From Selaginella tamariscina (lineage: Eukaryota; Streptophyta; Lycopodiopsida; Selaginellales; Selaginellaceae), in the NCBI GenBank assembly GCA_003024785.1, contig PUQB01000259.1, forward strand, positions 124,001 to 188,000: DNA of 64,000 bases, in the 5' to 3' direction. Each line of letters opens with the position of its first letter. The stretch's first letter is position 1. The position numbers were made by a program, and so were the translations under genes. Positions 36,864 through 49,639 of the stretch are shown piece by piece. The notes under the pieces were generated by a model. That model ran no database searches. It was given only the letters and a program-made list of their open reading frames with translations, and was not told the DNA's origin.

Positions 36864-37729
36864 TATAAAAGTCTGTCTCTTTAATAGTAAAGTCTCTGTG
36901 TCTCTATCTTAAAGTTAGAAGTCAATTCTTGAATCGATATTGACGAGAACAGTTATTTGACTATGTTCTAAGTTATTATCAGTAAGAGAACAAGCTGGGT
37001 ACGAAAACATGTCTCCGTACAATACCCATTTGTAATTAAAATGGGCATATATATAGTTTCATTTCTTAATAATTAATAATTTTAGTTATTTTTAAAATAA
37101 TATATGTTTTTAAAAAAATATTTTTTAAAATGTATGTTTAAAGACAGAATAATCTTTAGAACATTCTATTTTTGTAATTAACCCTTTAATAAATTATAAC
37201 AATGGTGGACAAAAAGTTAATAATATTATAAAGTAAAAGGTATAAAGTTATATAATATATTATATTTAAGATTGTATGGAATATAAAAGTTATTAAAAAA
37301 CATGAGAGGTACATTATATAAATATATATGTTGTTATTAAAATACTAATATTTAAATATAGTATTAATTAAAAATGTGTAATAATAATAATATATATATA
37401 TTCAAAATCCTATATGGTCAATCTTCCATAATATCTTTTTATAAATTTATATAGTTAAGAAAACAATTTGGTATTATTATTAAAAAGTTGATTGTAATTA
37501 TGAATAATAAATATACTATATTTTATAATTGCTTTAAACTTCAGAAGATATGCATTCTTTTGCAGTTTTATTAATTGTGACTTTATCAACATTTTTAAAT
37601 GGATTTAACATATATAAAACATTTTGATTGAAAGACCATGTTCTCTCTAGGCATCTATTGTACATTTGGCTTTCCTTTTCATGTCGCCTTTTTTATAGTT
37701 TGAACCATACAACCTTTATCATATTATTT
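36864..37729. other. Intergenic AT-rich spacer, no gene seen
   Basis: Mostly TTTAAATT and TAATAATA sequence downstream of the carboxylesterase. Confidence 0.6.
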
Positions 37730-39330
37730 TTTGTAATAACTTCATGTATATCAATAATTTAATTCATCCAAATAGACTCATTTGAAGTAACAAGGATGAT
37801 CATCAATTTTTTAAGATCCTTACAGTAATCAAAGTATGGTTTGAATTTTTGGTTCTTTTATTTAAGTGTGGGGTTTGCACTTCCACATCACTATTGGCTT
37901 TTATGTCATTTGCACTCATTGATGTGGTTTCAATCTCCTCTCACCACCTTATTTTAGGCCAAAAGGGGTGTTGTAATTTTGTATGTGTGATAACATGCCT
38001 TTTAATTCTCGAACAATAGTCTCTCAATAGTCAACCACATGCTTATATAATTTTAAGTAACCAATTGCCGTATCGAAATTCTTTTGCATCGACTTTTGAA
38101 CCCATGTCACATACTTTTTAATGCCATCAATAATAAGCTCTTATTTCTTGAGTTGGGCATTCAATGGAATAAGGTTTGGTTGTCCTTATAGGAAAAGTGG
38201 CTTTCCATCCTCTCCACTTTTGAAGAGCATTAAGCCCTTTTTGGGTAACCACTCTTGTTCTGATGGCCGTAACTTGTACTACATAATAGGTAACCATTTC
38301 TTGTGAAAAAGAATGGCACAAGGTGACTAGTTAAAGAATTGCTCCCTTTTTTATATTCCTTAAAAACGTTTTGAAGTTTGGCACCTTAATCATGAATAAA
38401 GCAACTTTTTCTGGAGATGCAATTTTTGAAAAGATCCTCATATGTGGTAAGTTAAGTGCACTTGTCCGTTTTGTAGAGTTGGAGACCTTGCTGAAGAATG
38501 CATCAATATCCTCACGAGTGTGACCAACCATAAGGAAACTGAGCGTGATTGTCTTAAACACACATTTGATAACAAACATTGACAAGTATGTTAATATGTA
38601 TTTAAAAATAAAAGTAGTATTAGCTTGAGAAACCCTTAAATAAATTGATTTACTTATTTTCGTTCTCGTATGCATAATTGCCATCTGTAAAAGCAAATGA
38701 TGAGGAAACTCGTTAATGTTGACGACACTTGTCCCCTGTCTAAGCTAGATCCCTCCACTAAACCGGAATTCTCAATAGGGCCATCTGTTTTTTGTGTAGG
38801 CTATTGATTCATATTCCCAAGTAGCCTCAAGTGCAAACATGTTTATGAGAGCATTGTGTAAAGGTTGGAGGTGTTGTTTCTTCATTTTGAGATCACTCAT
38901 AAGGACTTGTTTGTGAGTGGGCTTCAAGGTTTCTAAAATACATATCCAACAACCCAATAGTGAAATTGAAGTCGCTAGACCAGTGTGGAAGTGAAAAGTT
39001 TTTATATGATTCACAATGTGTCCATGTGTTAGCACACTTGTTAATGAAACCGAGAGTTTCATGACATTTCCAAGGCACTTTAATGTTGTAATTAGCTTTG
39101 GAATGCTAGTCTTTGAATGATCCATCTTGTCGTGGATCAAGCACATGTATTCTGATGGGCGTGTCATAAAAGCATGTAGTGTGCATAGTACTGAGATTGG
39201 CAAGTTTGTTATGCAATCATGTGGGCCTCCATCTTCTTTTGAATGGCAGTGATCTTCACCAAGGTTTTTGCACAAGTCTTTGCAGCCTTCAATGATGTAC
39301 AAGTGTCACACTTGGAAAAGCTAGATCTCC
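37730..39330 (-). pseudogene. Transposon-derived protein remnant (DUF7869-like)
   Basis: Minus-strand fragments keep the order I associate with plant transposon-derived DUF7869-type proteins. KMDHSKTSIPKLITTLK lies near 39120, FKTITLSFLMVGHTREDIDA then FFSKVSNSTK near 38530, and a C-terminal part QKWRGWKATFPIRTTKPY near 38240 with FDTAIGYLKLYKHVVDY further on. The VGHT.(D/E)D segment is the most distinctive. Frame breaks and stops separate the pieces, and the stretch is less AT-rich than the adjoining spacer. The family name is from memory and less certain than the transposon origin. Confidence 0.55.
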
Positions 39331-41266
39331 ACATTTTAAACTAAGTATTCCATATGTTATTGAAGGTACTAATGCAGATTGTTTGGAGCCCCACCAAACT
39401 GAGGCCCTTGTTCACATCAACATCTTCAATTCAATGTATTGAAGGCAAAACTGTCATAGCTTTTATTATGACTCGACCCTTTACTTTGGACGTTGACTGT
39501 TGTTACATACTGTACTATGTTGATGGACCCTAGATGTAGTAGGAAACAGGGCCCGCTTAGTTGCACTTGGGTATCTGGTGATGGTCCGGCCGGTGTCATT
39601 AGGTATTTGCAGGAAACTTAGCGAAGCTAGAACTTATCTTCTAGAAACCCACCCCAATTTTGACGTCCCGAATAGGCTGATTGGTCTTTGCAAATGAGTT
39701 CAATGTGTTAATTACGGTTAGGGAACACCCTAGGGTTGACCTAACCCTAGGGTTGCCCTAACCCACGCCCTAAAAACCCCCACCCTTGGGTAGGGTTTAG
39801 GGGTAGGAGTAAGGGTGAGTTATAGGCTCATATTGCTAATTTATCTAAGGGGCTAGAATTCAGTGCCAGCCCACTAACACAAATAGGAAAAGAGGGGGGG
39901 GGGGGGGGGGGTCCGTCACATAAATAAGGTAGAGTATACGTAGGAGAGCTCCTAGGTTCATGACTGAGTTCGTTGTCTTTTTGCCGGTGCAAGCTTCAGC
40001 TTGTGTCGTTAAGGTACAACCCTCTGTTGTGCCGCCCTAACTTCCAGATGCCAGGGGTACGTCCCACCTTCGGGGTAGCTTACCCTTAACGTTGGCGAAT
40101 CCATGCCTGGGAGGACTTGTCGGGATGCACGTTCCAAGAAGCAGAGGTTGAGGCTTGTCTCCAGCCTCCTCCTCCACGTCAAGCTAGGAGCAACACTCAG
40201 CTAACAGGGCACGTTCGTGTCCTTGTCCAACTGTGGGCGTGGGTTCTTGATTGACAGGTTTCCTTACTTTGAGGGAATTGAGGGGTTCTAGAGTTGGCAT
40301 TTAGGAGCCACGTTTGTGGCACTTGGTGCAACTCTTGAATCTAAGGGCTATGGCATGATAGCCCACATCGGAAGGCAGTGTCACATGGAGATGTGACACT
40401 GGGCTAAACGTCACATGGTACAACGCCTGAGGCACGCCCTTTGGGGTTATGTCATGGGCTTGTCCAAGGGTTGGTTTAGCAAACAGACATGCTTGTGCTT
40501 GCACTAGGGTGCTAAGCCTTGGGCATCCGCTCAAGGGAGGTTAGGTCTCATAACTAGGTGTGCTTTGGCACACTTGGCTAGGGGAGTGTTCTCCTTGGAA
40601 TTCAAGGGTTGAACAACCTAAGCTGTTAGCAGGAGCCCTTTCGTGAGGCACTCGCAAGGTCATGTGCTTAGGGTTATCCCAAACCTAGCCTTAGGGAGTT
40701 TGCTTAGCAGAACACTCGTGCGCCTACGGCGCACACTCGTGTCCTCACTAAGTACTAGCCCTAGGTCTAGGGTATAACTTGGCCACTCAAACCCTTAGGG
40801 GTTAGTCGTGGTTCAGGGTACCCCTTGTCGCCCTAAAGGGGTTGTACTCCCGGATGAGGGTGATTCCTCAAGGGGTAAGTGACGATGCCTTAGCTCTGTC
40901 AGGGGTATGTGTGGAACACACGTCTCCTTGATGGGGGTTAGGGCATGAGCCTGTCTAGGTCTTCTAGGGCAAGACCCTAAGTCAACTAGGGTTATCCCTC
41001 AAGGGTTTTGGGGGTAGACACTCTAGGGAGACTTAGGCTAAACCCTAAGTCAACTAGGGTTATCCCTCAAGGGTTCTGGGGGCAGACATTCTAGGGAGAC
41101 TTAGGCTAAACCCTAAGTCCTGTCCACTTGGGCATTAGAGTCTAACCCTAGGGGTCGTTGGGGTTGTCTGGGAAACTTAGTGTGTTCACACAGGGTGATG
41201 ACGCCGAATGGCTACCTGGTAGCCACGTGTTGCCACGTGTTGGCCCTTTAGGTTAAAACTCTGACA
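39331..41266 (+). mobile_element. GC-rich transposon-derived block ending in an LTR-like segment
   Basis: No coding frame is seen. The stretch is rich in CCCTAG/CTAGGG words. Bases 40817-41266 are homologous, in inverted orientation, to 44674-45046, which is flanked by a primer-binding site. This segment therefore looks like the 3' part of an LTR ending in CTGACA at 41266. Its left boundary is unclear; TGTTGTTACATAC at about 39488 is one candidate. A 77-bp unit around CCCTAAGTCAACTAGGGTTA is tandemly duplicated at 40975-41115. Confidence 0.5.
39894..39911. repeat. Poly-G run of 18
   Basis: Eighteen consecutive G, isolated in otherwise mixed sequence. Quadruplex-forming in principle, and the length is unreliable in any read technology. 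Confidence 0.85.
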
Positions 41267-41279
41267 AAAACCTTAAGAT

Positions 41280-41876
41280 TTTCCTGACCCTTGGCATTTG
41301 TGAGGCATCCTATTTGTATTTTTCTCCACAAAATCCTTTAGTATCTCTATGGCTATCAACATGTTTTGATTAGGTGAGTGTTCCCATGTACTGAGGTGTG
41401 CACTCCATCCAACCACTCATCCCTTTGGCAATAGAACGTGGTCTTCGAGATCTCGTATATGGTGTACCAAGCTTTGAAACAAATGGCAACCTTATTAAAT
41501 ACCATGGATATACTCTAATAACATGTATCCAAGGTCATTCCATCAATACACCCAGTTAGTGTAGCATATACAAACTCATGCCTTTGCTTTTGGGTGAGTT
41601 TATAAAAGGCATGTTTACATTGAGTAATTTCATTCCAATTTGCCATCTAACAAGACTTCTTTTTACAACAGTTAATTGTGGAGATGCTAGCAACGCTTGT
41701 CAAGATGTGGGATCCATCTTGACCCTCTTGTCAAAACTTGTTGTGTCAATTTACAACCCATGAATCTTCTTTTTTTACTATAGGACCAATGCAAGGAATC
41801 TCTTCAAACATGAATTGCCCTTCCGAATTGTTACTATTTGTCACAACCTTTCCCTCTCCCTTATGCCATATGCCAA
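41280..41876 (-). pseudogene. Probable decayed transposon coding remnant
   Basis: On the minus strand, short broken frames read RWQIGMKLLNVNMPFINSPK and VYPWYLIRLPFVSKLGTPYT with stops between them. Base composition and position suggest a further part of the DUF7869-like element. No motif is diagnostic. Confidence 0.35.
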
Positions 41877-43290
41877 CTAGGTAAAGGTCTCTCCTTATGC
41901 CATATGCCAACTAGGTAAAGGGCCAATTGGTGTTTATGAGAGGGCCCCTGGTCGTGATAACCCAGGTTTGCTTGGGTTTTTTTGCCCACATATCCCACAT
42001 ATCTCATATATCCCACAATCTTTACCCAGGTAGTCAACCCACCAGGTTAGAACTATGACACTCTCCACCCATTTGAGAAAGTGGATGCCCTCTTGCCCAC
42101 ATATTTCACAATCTTTACCCAGGTAGTCAATCCACCAAGTTACAACTATGACACTCTCCACCCATTTGAGAAAGTGGATGCCCTCTTGCCCACATATCCC
42201 ACAATCTTTACTCAGTAGTCAACCCACCAGGTTAAAACTATAACACTCTCCACCCATTTGAGAAAGTGGATGCCCTCATCCACAAACTCAAGGGGTTGCT
42301 ACTATGCCTTCCTCCAAAAGGTGTAGCCAGAGGCGTTTCTACTCATGCCCTTCCTCCTAGAAGGTGCAACTAGAGGCGTTTCTACTCATGCCCTTCCTTC
42401 TAGAAGGTGCAACCAGAGGCATTTCTACTCACGCTTGGCCAACTTACACCAAAGGCGTTTCTACTCATGCCCTTCCTTCTAGAAGGTGCAACCAGAGGCA
42501 TTTCTACTCACGCTTGGCTCTACTTACGCTTGACTCACACCCAGAGGCATTTCTACTCACGCTTGGCCAACTTACACCAGAGGTGTTTCTACTCATGCCC
42601 TTCCTTCTAGAAGGTGCAACCAGAGGCATTTCTACTCACGCTTGGCTCTACTTAGGCTTGCTCACACCCAGCTCGCAGGCTGTACTCGCATCACATACTC
42701 ACACTTGGCTCTACTTACGCTTGACTCACACCTAGCTCGCAGGCTGTACTTGCATCACATGGCTCTACTTACACTTGACTCACACCCAGCTCGCAGGTTG
42801 TACTCGCATCAATACTCATGCTTGGCTCTACTTACGCTTGACTCACACCCAGCTCGCAAGCTGTACTCGCATCACATGTCAATCGGGCCAAAGACAATCA
42901 GACTCACACCCAGCTCGCAGGCTGTACTCGCATCACATGTCAATTGGGCCAAAGACAATCATAGAGCTGTACTCGCATCACAATGTCAATTGGGCCAAAG
43001 ACAATCATAGAGCCGCATGTGATCTCGCATCACATATCAATTGGGCCAAAGGCGATCACATGCAGCTCAAAATTCATCCCTTGATGAGAATCAAACCCAG
43101 GACCGCTCCTCTACCAAATGTCACAACATTTCCTTCTCCCCTTATGCCAACTAGACAAAGGACCAATTGGTGTTTATGAGAGGGCCCATGGTCGTGATGA
43201 CCCAGGTCTGCTTGGGTCTTTTTACCCACATATCCCACATATCCCACAATCTTTACCTAGGTAGTCAACCCACCAAGTTAGAACTATGAC
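41877..43290. repeat. Nested tandem repeats / minisatellites
   Basis: Three unit types are nested. Bases 41877-42062 and 43143-43290 are direct copies of a roughly 170-bp unit beginning ATGCCAACTAG and including CCCACAATCTTTACC. Between them, a roughly 95-bp unit containing ACTCTCCACCCATTTGAGAA repeats about three times (41985-42275). Then 25- to 60-bp units such as AGAGGC(A/G)TTTCTACTCA, CACCCAGCTCGCAGGCTGTA and TCAATTGGGCCAAAGACAAT repeat irregularly from 42325 to 43060. Translated frames across them are repeat artefacts. Confidence 0.8.
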
Positions 43291-44656
43291 ACTATTGTAA
43301 TTCAACCCTGGATATGTTGAACCATTTTGCCCTTTTAGTTTAGATGTTTGCCAACTCACGAGAAATCTAGGACGCAATGTGCCATTTGGTGAAACCTTTG
43401 TCACAACTACTCATAGTTTCCTTTTTGATACATCTTTCATTGGATTGACAACTGAGATGATGCCCCTTCTAACCTTAATCTTATTAAGAAAGAGAATCAC
43501 CTCATCCTTCACAACAAACAAGCCATCATCTTATGAACTTGTACTAATATTTGTTTGTGACTTTGCATTCTCTATGTCAGCCTTAACTTCTTCCACATCC
43601 ATAATACATAAGAACCTTCTTCAAATTCCATTCTGGAACCTCAACGTGCTTGTAAATGGTGTTCACCCAATAGAATAAAGCAAGGCTTTATTTTTTGTTA
43701 ACCTAGGGGCCAGTAATCAATAATAACTAAAAGCCTCTAATATAAATTCTTTAACATTAAACTTACTTGACGACCCTGTCGTCAAGTGCATAATAAACAA
43801 TTTAAGTCCATCTTAAATATTTAACATAACGCCTTCATGTTTCTTTGATTTTCCAATGATTCCTAGCTCCACATGTTATATTATAGCCCCACATTTCTGC
43901 ATCCCTCGGTGTTTCTTAATACCCTTTGCATAAGAGTCTACTATTATAAGAGTCTATGCAACTTCGCACATGATGAGATATAAGAAGGATACGAAGAAAC
44001 TTCTAGTGCTTGCCGCCAATGGACCTACTACTGCAACGCCGGCTGGGGTACTAACGTTGCAAAATGTGCACGAGAGAGTGGGGCACAATAATTTATGATA
44101 ATTCGTTTCCACAAACAGATGCGGTTGCTTGTGCCATACATGTTGTTGCTGACTGAATCAGACAAACTCCGTAAGTAATTGTTGATGTGCTAAAGCCTTA
44201 TTCCTATTGATACATAGGGTGGCTCGGGGCAATGATTTATCTGAATACATGATGGGTGGGTTGAGAGAAACATGTATGTGATTGATTGTAGAGGCACAGG
44301 GGGGTGATAATAGTAACAATAATCAGAAGCGGAATCACCCCCCTTCATGCAGTACTACCGCCTAGAAGAGACATGTCGAGTGGAACTAGTTTATCCCACT
44401 TAGTGTCCGTCCCTCCCAACAATCACACAAATCGTTATGCATGGGTAATGTTGAAACTGTTTCGTCTAGCCACTGCCTCCCTTGCAACCTTTGTTGTTAC
44501 TGGAACCATGTGGTATGATTCCGCGACCACTCCAGTAGAACCATTTGGCCTTCCTCGTTATCAGTGGGACCATGGATTTTATTAGCAAGAAATAAATTGA
44601 AGGATTCAATTCGCATGGGCTGGGAATCTAGGGTTGGCCAAAGTCCAGTCTAAGAT
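43291..44656. other. Transposon-internal or spacer sequence without a recognisable gene
   Basis: A 93-codon plus-strand frame at 44304-44585 ends in TTPVEFPGLP-like text, and a minus-strand frame near 43640 reads KHVEVPEWNLKKVL; neither is recognised. Because it lies just inside a minus-oriented LTR and primer site at 44657-45046, the right part is probably the untranslated leader of that element. Confidence 0.4.
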
Positions 44657-45046
44657 CCCATTTCGATACCAATTGCCATAGTTTTAACCCGGAGGGCTAA
44701 CACGTGGCAACACGTGGTTGTCAAGTGGCTATCTGGCATTAATACCTATGTGAGTAATGCCAAATTTCCAAGACAACCCCTAAAACTTGACTTAAATGCC
44801 CAAATAAGCACAAGATTTAGGGTCCTACCCTAAGTCCTCTAAAATGACTATCTCTCGAACTTTAGAGGATAATCTGAGTAGACTTTAGGGTCCTGCCCTA
44901 AAGACCTAGACATATTCATGCCCCAACCCTATTAAAGAGACATGCCTTGCACACACCCCCATGACAGAGCCAAAGTATCATGACTTACCCTTTAAGGAAT
45001 CGCCTTCATCAGGGAGTACAACCCTTTAAGGTGATAAGGGGTGCCT
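44657..45046 (-). mobile_element. Truncated 5' LTR with tRNA-Met-type primer-binding site
   Basis: Read on the minus strand, the LTR-like segment ends TATGGCA at 44674. It is followed after two bases by TGGTATCGAAATGG (44671-44657), close to the TGGTATCAGAGC primer site complementary to initiator Met tRNA. Homology to 40817-41266 stops at about 45046, so the outer part of the LTR is missing. No intact pol domain follows on the minus strand. Confidence 0.6.
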
Positions 45047-46963
45047 CGTTAGTGTATAATTATATCAAAATATGTTTGAGACTTTTATTGGAATCAAGCT
45101 CTTTTATGTACTATTCTCGAAACCTTATTCTTTGTATCATGTCAATCTAGCTAAAGGTAAACCCAAAGAGGCATGATTGTACACATGTATATAAGAAAGT
45201 CTGGTTAACTTGAAATTACTTAGTGTGTCATTGACATAAATTCATTTTTGATAAGAATCAAATTCAAATTAGATCTGCTACCAAATGTCATAACATTATC
45301 ATTCACCTTTCGCAATTGATTTTGTACTCTTTCACAACTCCAACCAGTTCAGATATTGTTAATAGAATAGATATATGCTAATATATTTATAACAAATTGA
45401 TGTGGAAATCAAGAAACTCAACTTATATTTAATGTCTAACTTGACAATATATAAATATCACATGTCTCAATTAGCATATTCTCATTGCACTCGTTCCCTA
45501 AAGAACACAACATACTAAATGTTATTCAATAATTCTTAACTCCTTATATTTAAATATTAAATTCAAAAAAATTAGTTTTTATAATCAAAATTTCCCTGGC
45601 CTTGTAATAGTGCACATTTTTATAACATTATTCACTTCTAACTTTCAAATTGATTACATAAATGTTTTCCCAACACTGTATTAAAGTATAGCATTTTCAC
45701 CAATTCAAACAATTAGTGTTTTAAAAAGCATCTTTAAACTAATTCTCATTCCATGAAAAATTACATTTTATTACTCATTTAGCAAATAAAGTGTTATTAT
45801 TATTAATATTTTAAAATATTATTACTCATTTAAAACTAAAGTATTACTACTTTTTAGATGGGATAATATGATTAATACCTTTGTTTATTATATTACATGC
45901 AAGTAAAGTGTTTATATATTATAATTAAAATGTTATTACTTATTTGACAATTAAAGTGTCATATATGAATATCAAAGGATATTTTATAAATTGATAATAT
46001 TTGATATACACAAACGTATAATTTTCATATATCAAAACATTTAAGTTCTGTCTTAAATAAGAATAGTTTGTTTAACCTGTTAAGTATAAAATTATGTACA
46101 ATACATACCAAGATATGGCCTCAGTTACACCCCAAGGAGCTGTATTCTATACATATTGCTTATATATATACATACACAAAAGCAGACTACAGTAAGTCCT
46201 TCTAAATCGTATTCGATACCTATACGACACGATGCATAAGGATAAATAGATGTATACACACGGTGTCATACTGAAGTTTAAGTATGAAGGGTATTTATAT
46301 AAAATGGCAGTTTTCCTTAAAATGGGTGTTTCAGAACCGTAGATATGTGTATGAAAAAAATACATAAACTGCTTCATCTTTTCGATTCATAAAATCTCAT
46401 TTGATATGTACATTATTTCATTTTATTATTATTTTTTTTAAAAGAATGATTAATAAGTTCGGAATGAATTGAATCGCCCAATCCACCCTCGACTTCTTAC
46501 GTTAATGAGGACCCAGTTGATCTTTAAAATTGCAATTAATCTCACTTTAGGTTATAAAAATTAACTGGTTGATACACAGATGCTCTATATATAATATATT
46601 TAGAAATGTATCTTATATATTCTGGTTTTCATACAATTCTATTACGTATAACCTATTCATGTATGGCTTGGCGCTCATGTTATATGTATAAATGTGTTTA
46701 ACGCCCAATTTGATATATATAAATACATAAAATATAAACGTATTAAATATGTAATATCAAATATCATATGTTATTTAATAGCCTATGTATGATCACTATC
46801 AAATATACATGCTATCATATAATAGGAGAAATAAAAAATAATGTATAATAAATAAAAATTTCATGGTGGATTAACAGTTACACATGGAAGTGACACTTGT
46901 ACAGAGTACACAAATGTAAGCTGTTATGTATAATTAATTTAACTCATATTATATTAATTTTAA

Positions 46964-47023
<60 letters not shown>

Positions 47024-47183
47024 CATTAAGTTTTTCTCATTGATACTAAAGAGTTTAGAAAACTGTTCATCTACTTACTATGAGATTATAACACTACAAG
47101 CTTTTTGTGTGTATACATGTGTATGGAGCCAATAGAATATATATATATATATATATAAAAGATGCATTTATTTCAAGATCCCC
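45047..47183. other. Intergenic spacer, no gene seen; (AT)n at 46967-47021
   Basis: AT-rich, with one of the longest pure AT microsatellites of the window (about 27 units). Nothing coding is recognisable. Confidence 0.65.
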
Positions 47184-47381
47184 TTAATACATCTCACACC
47201 ACATAGAATATACGTGGCTTACTAACAGCTGTAACAACCACATTGGCCACCAACATCTCTTATCACCTGGGAAAGACGATCTGCAGCCACCCGAACAGAC
47301 ACATTGCGCATTGATAGTAAAGATCTCAAGCAGTATAAAGAAGATTAGAAGCAGCAGAAACACCATGAAATTCATCTTCAT
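47184..47381 (-). CDS. Small secreted cysteine-rich peptide
   Basis: The minus-strand start at 47381 gives MKMNFMVFLLLLIFFILLEI, a clear signal peptide with likely cleavage after INA, then QCVCSGGCRSSFPGDKRC. The annotated frame goes on for 21 residues with only one more cysteine. The adjacent frame, entered by a one-base shift near 47250, reaches a stop after eleven codons that include three cysteines. The natural peptide is therefore probably shorter and more cysteine-rich than the frame as written. No family can be named. Confidence 0.6.
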   Translation of the reverse strand: MKMNFMVFLLLLIFFILLEIFTINAQCVCSGGCRSSFPGDKRCWWPMWLLQLLVSHVYSMWCEMY

Positions 47382-49639
47382 TCCTGCTTTAGTATATAAT
47401 AGTGTGACACAACATACATGATTTAAATACTCAGGACTTTCAGGTATATTCTCTTAAGATAAGGATTTTATTCTACAACTCGAACATAAAACAAAAACAT
47501 GTTTTCATTAAATATAGTTTTTATTTCTAGAATGCGTTAATAGAATACATTACGAAAATATATTACATTTTATTATTTATAAAACAACATTAAAATATAT
47601 TATTAATAATACAAAGAACTCTACTTGAAACTTATACTACTTATATTGTTGTTTTTCTGCATTTTATTTATTAAAATTATTTAATTTGGAGACTTTTAGT
47701 GGGACAGCCAGTGGTCATGCCGTATACGTAACGAGCCAAATGATAAATGTTGTTTCCTGAGGTGCTTCTCATAATATTTATTGAATATATTACTTTTCAA
47801 TTATATAATTATGTGAAGGAACATTTAGACATATATGACATAATTATATAATTATATAATTTAACAGTAATATAGGTAGTAAGAATTACATACACAACTA
47901 AAATACTTACATAGCATGTTGTATGTGTATGTTTTATAGTTCATTCATTCACAAGATAAATATTAAAGAAAAATTATACAACTAAACTACATTAAAGCTT
48001 ATATAACTACATTAAAGTTATATAATTTTAGTTATGTGTACACGCATGCACTAAAATACACACATGCATTATATGTCATTTATGTGTGTATATATTATAT
48101 ACTCGACAAGTATATAGGTATATAGTTAACGATATTTATGATTTGTTTATGTGCTTGTATCCATATATACACACGTTCCTTTCATATAAGTTTTAGTGAA
48201 TATACTACATTTAAACTATATAACCATATATATATACCTGATAAATAAGAACTTATATATATAATATAATTTATAATTTTTTCTTACATATTTTGTACTA
48301 TTACTATTCAATTCATGTATACAGACACTAAAGCACACACTAAGTTGATATACAGTTGTATTTTATATTGTTTTTAAATTACAAAGCTTTATTGATATGA
48401 TTTGCAAGAAAATTCCAACAGCAAAAATAATATCAGAGACTGTCATTGCATGGGTCTAACATTATATACTAAGTACTTCATACTATACTACAGGACTGCA
48501 ACTCACAGCACTGGTGCACAAGTTGTATGGTTCTTGGACTGAGTTCCTGTCACAGTGTTTGTCTATAGTAAAAAGTGGTGCTGCATATAGGCCAGTGTTG
48601 TAGAAGTCTTTGGGGGACCCAATTTGGTGTGGTGCTAATTACATTTGTAACTCGCAAAAGTCAAACTCATGTTTAAACTTAATTAAAATAAATCCTTATT
48701 ATCTAATACTATTAATCAAACTACTTTTAATTTAAATTTAATTAAATAAATTTTTATTATCTATTACAAAAATATATATTTATTTCAATTGCAATTCATA
48801 AGAATTGAACGTCTCACAGTAACGGTAACCAGAAGGTAAATCTCATTGAACACTTACATTGATATGAATTATATGTATTGGTTTACTGTGGGCCTTTTGA
48901 ACACTTTAAACATGTTATTCATTGGTAAATATATTTTTTACATTTTAGTTGTGTGAATCTGCAATCTTAAACTTAGAAAGAGATTGTTATTTTCTATTTA
49001 TAAATTATAATTATATCTCTATATTTAAATACTAAGTCGTATTTGATGTATGCACTACACATTGTGTATACATTATAATTTAAATATTGTATCAACATAT
49101 TATAAATTATATACTATATATGAAAATTTCTATAATTTTTCACCGACCATTATTTTCAAAATCCGGCCGATGTGACCGAGTCCCGGGCGTATCCAAGTTT
49201 ATTAAAATTATATTTTTTTTTTAAATTAATGAAAATTCTGCGATGTATTACCTTTATTTTACCCTAATTTATTTGTCTTTAAACTATATATAGGAAGTTA
49301 AATTTATATTAATAATAAAAAAAACCACAAATTAAATTTAGCTGCAGTAGTTAAATCTAATAATAACAGAAGACCACATTAAATTTAGCTGCAGTAAGTT
49401 AAATCTAATAATAACAATGAACCACAATTAAATTGAAGTAAGCTGCAGAATATCTAGTAAATTTTATATTAATAATTTTTTTTTAAAAAAACCACAATTA
49501 AAGTAAGCTACAGAATATTTAAATTCTTTAAGAATATATAAATATTTATTACTCAGTTTGAATAAAAGGTAAAACCATAAGGTACATAATATTTATTAAA
49601 ACTATAGTGATGCTATATATGTATTCAACCATGTAAACA
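47382..49639. other. Intergenic AT-rich spacer, no gene seen
   Basis: A less AT-rich patch at 48400-48660 (GACTGCAACTCACAGCACTGG) has no convincing frame. A short near-repeat of AAATTTAGCTGCAGTA occurs at 49327 and again at 49380. The rest is featureless AT-rich DNA. Confidence 0.6.

Noticed and set aside
42364..43179. Plus-strand frames of 120-134 codons reading LLMPFLLEGATRGISTHAW-like repeats
   Set aside because: Minisatellite translated in frame; unit lengths vary and no real domain is present.
41877..43290. CRISPR-like array
   Set aside because: Units vary in length and contain no constant repeat with unique spacers; the DNA is plant nuclear.
44304..44585. 93-codon plus-strand frame as a gene
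   Set aside because: No domain or signal, and it lies antisense in the probable leader of a minus-oriented retroelement.
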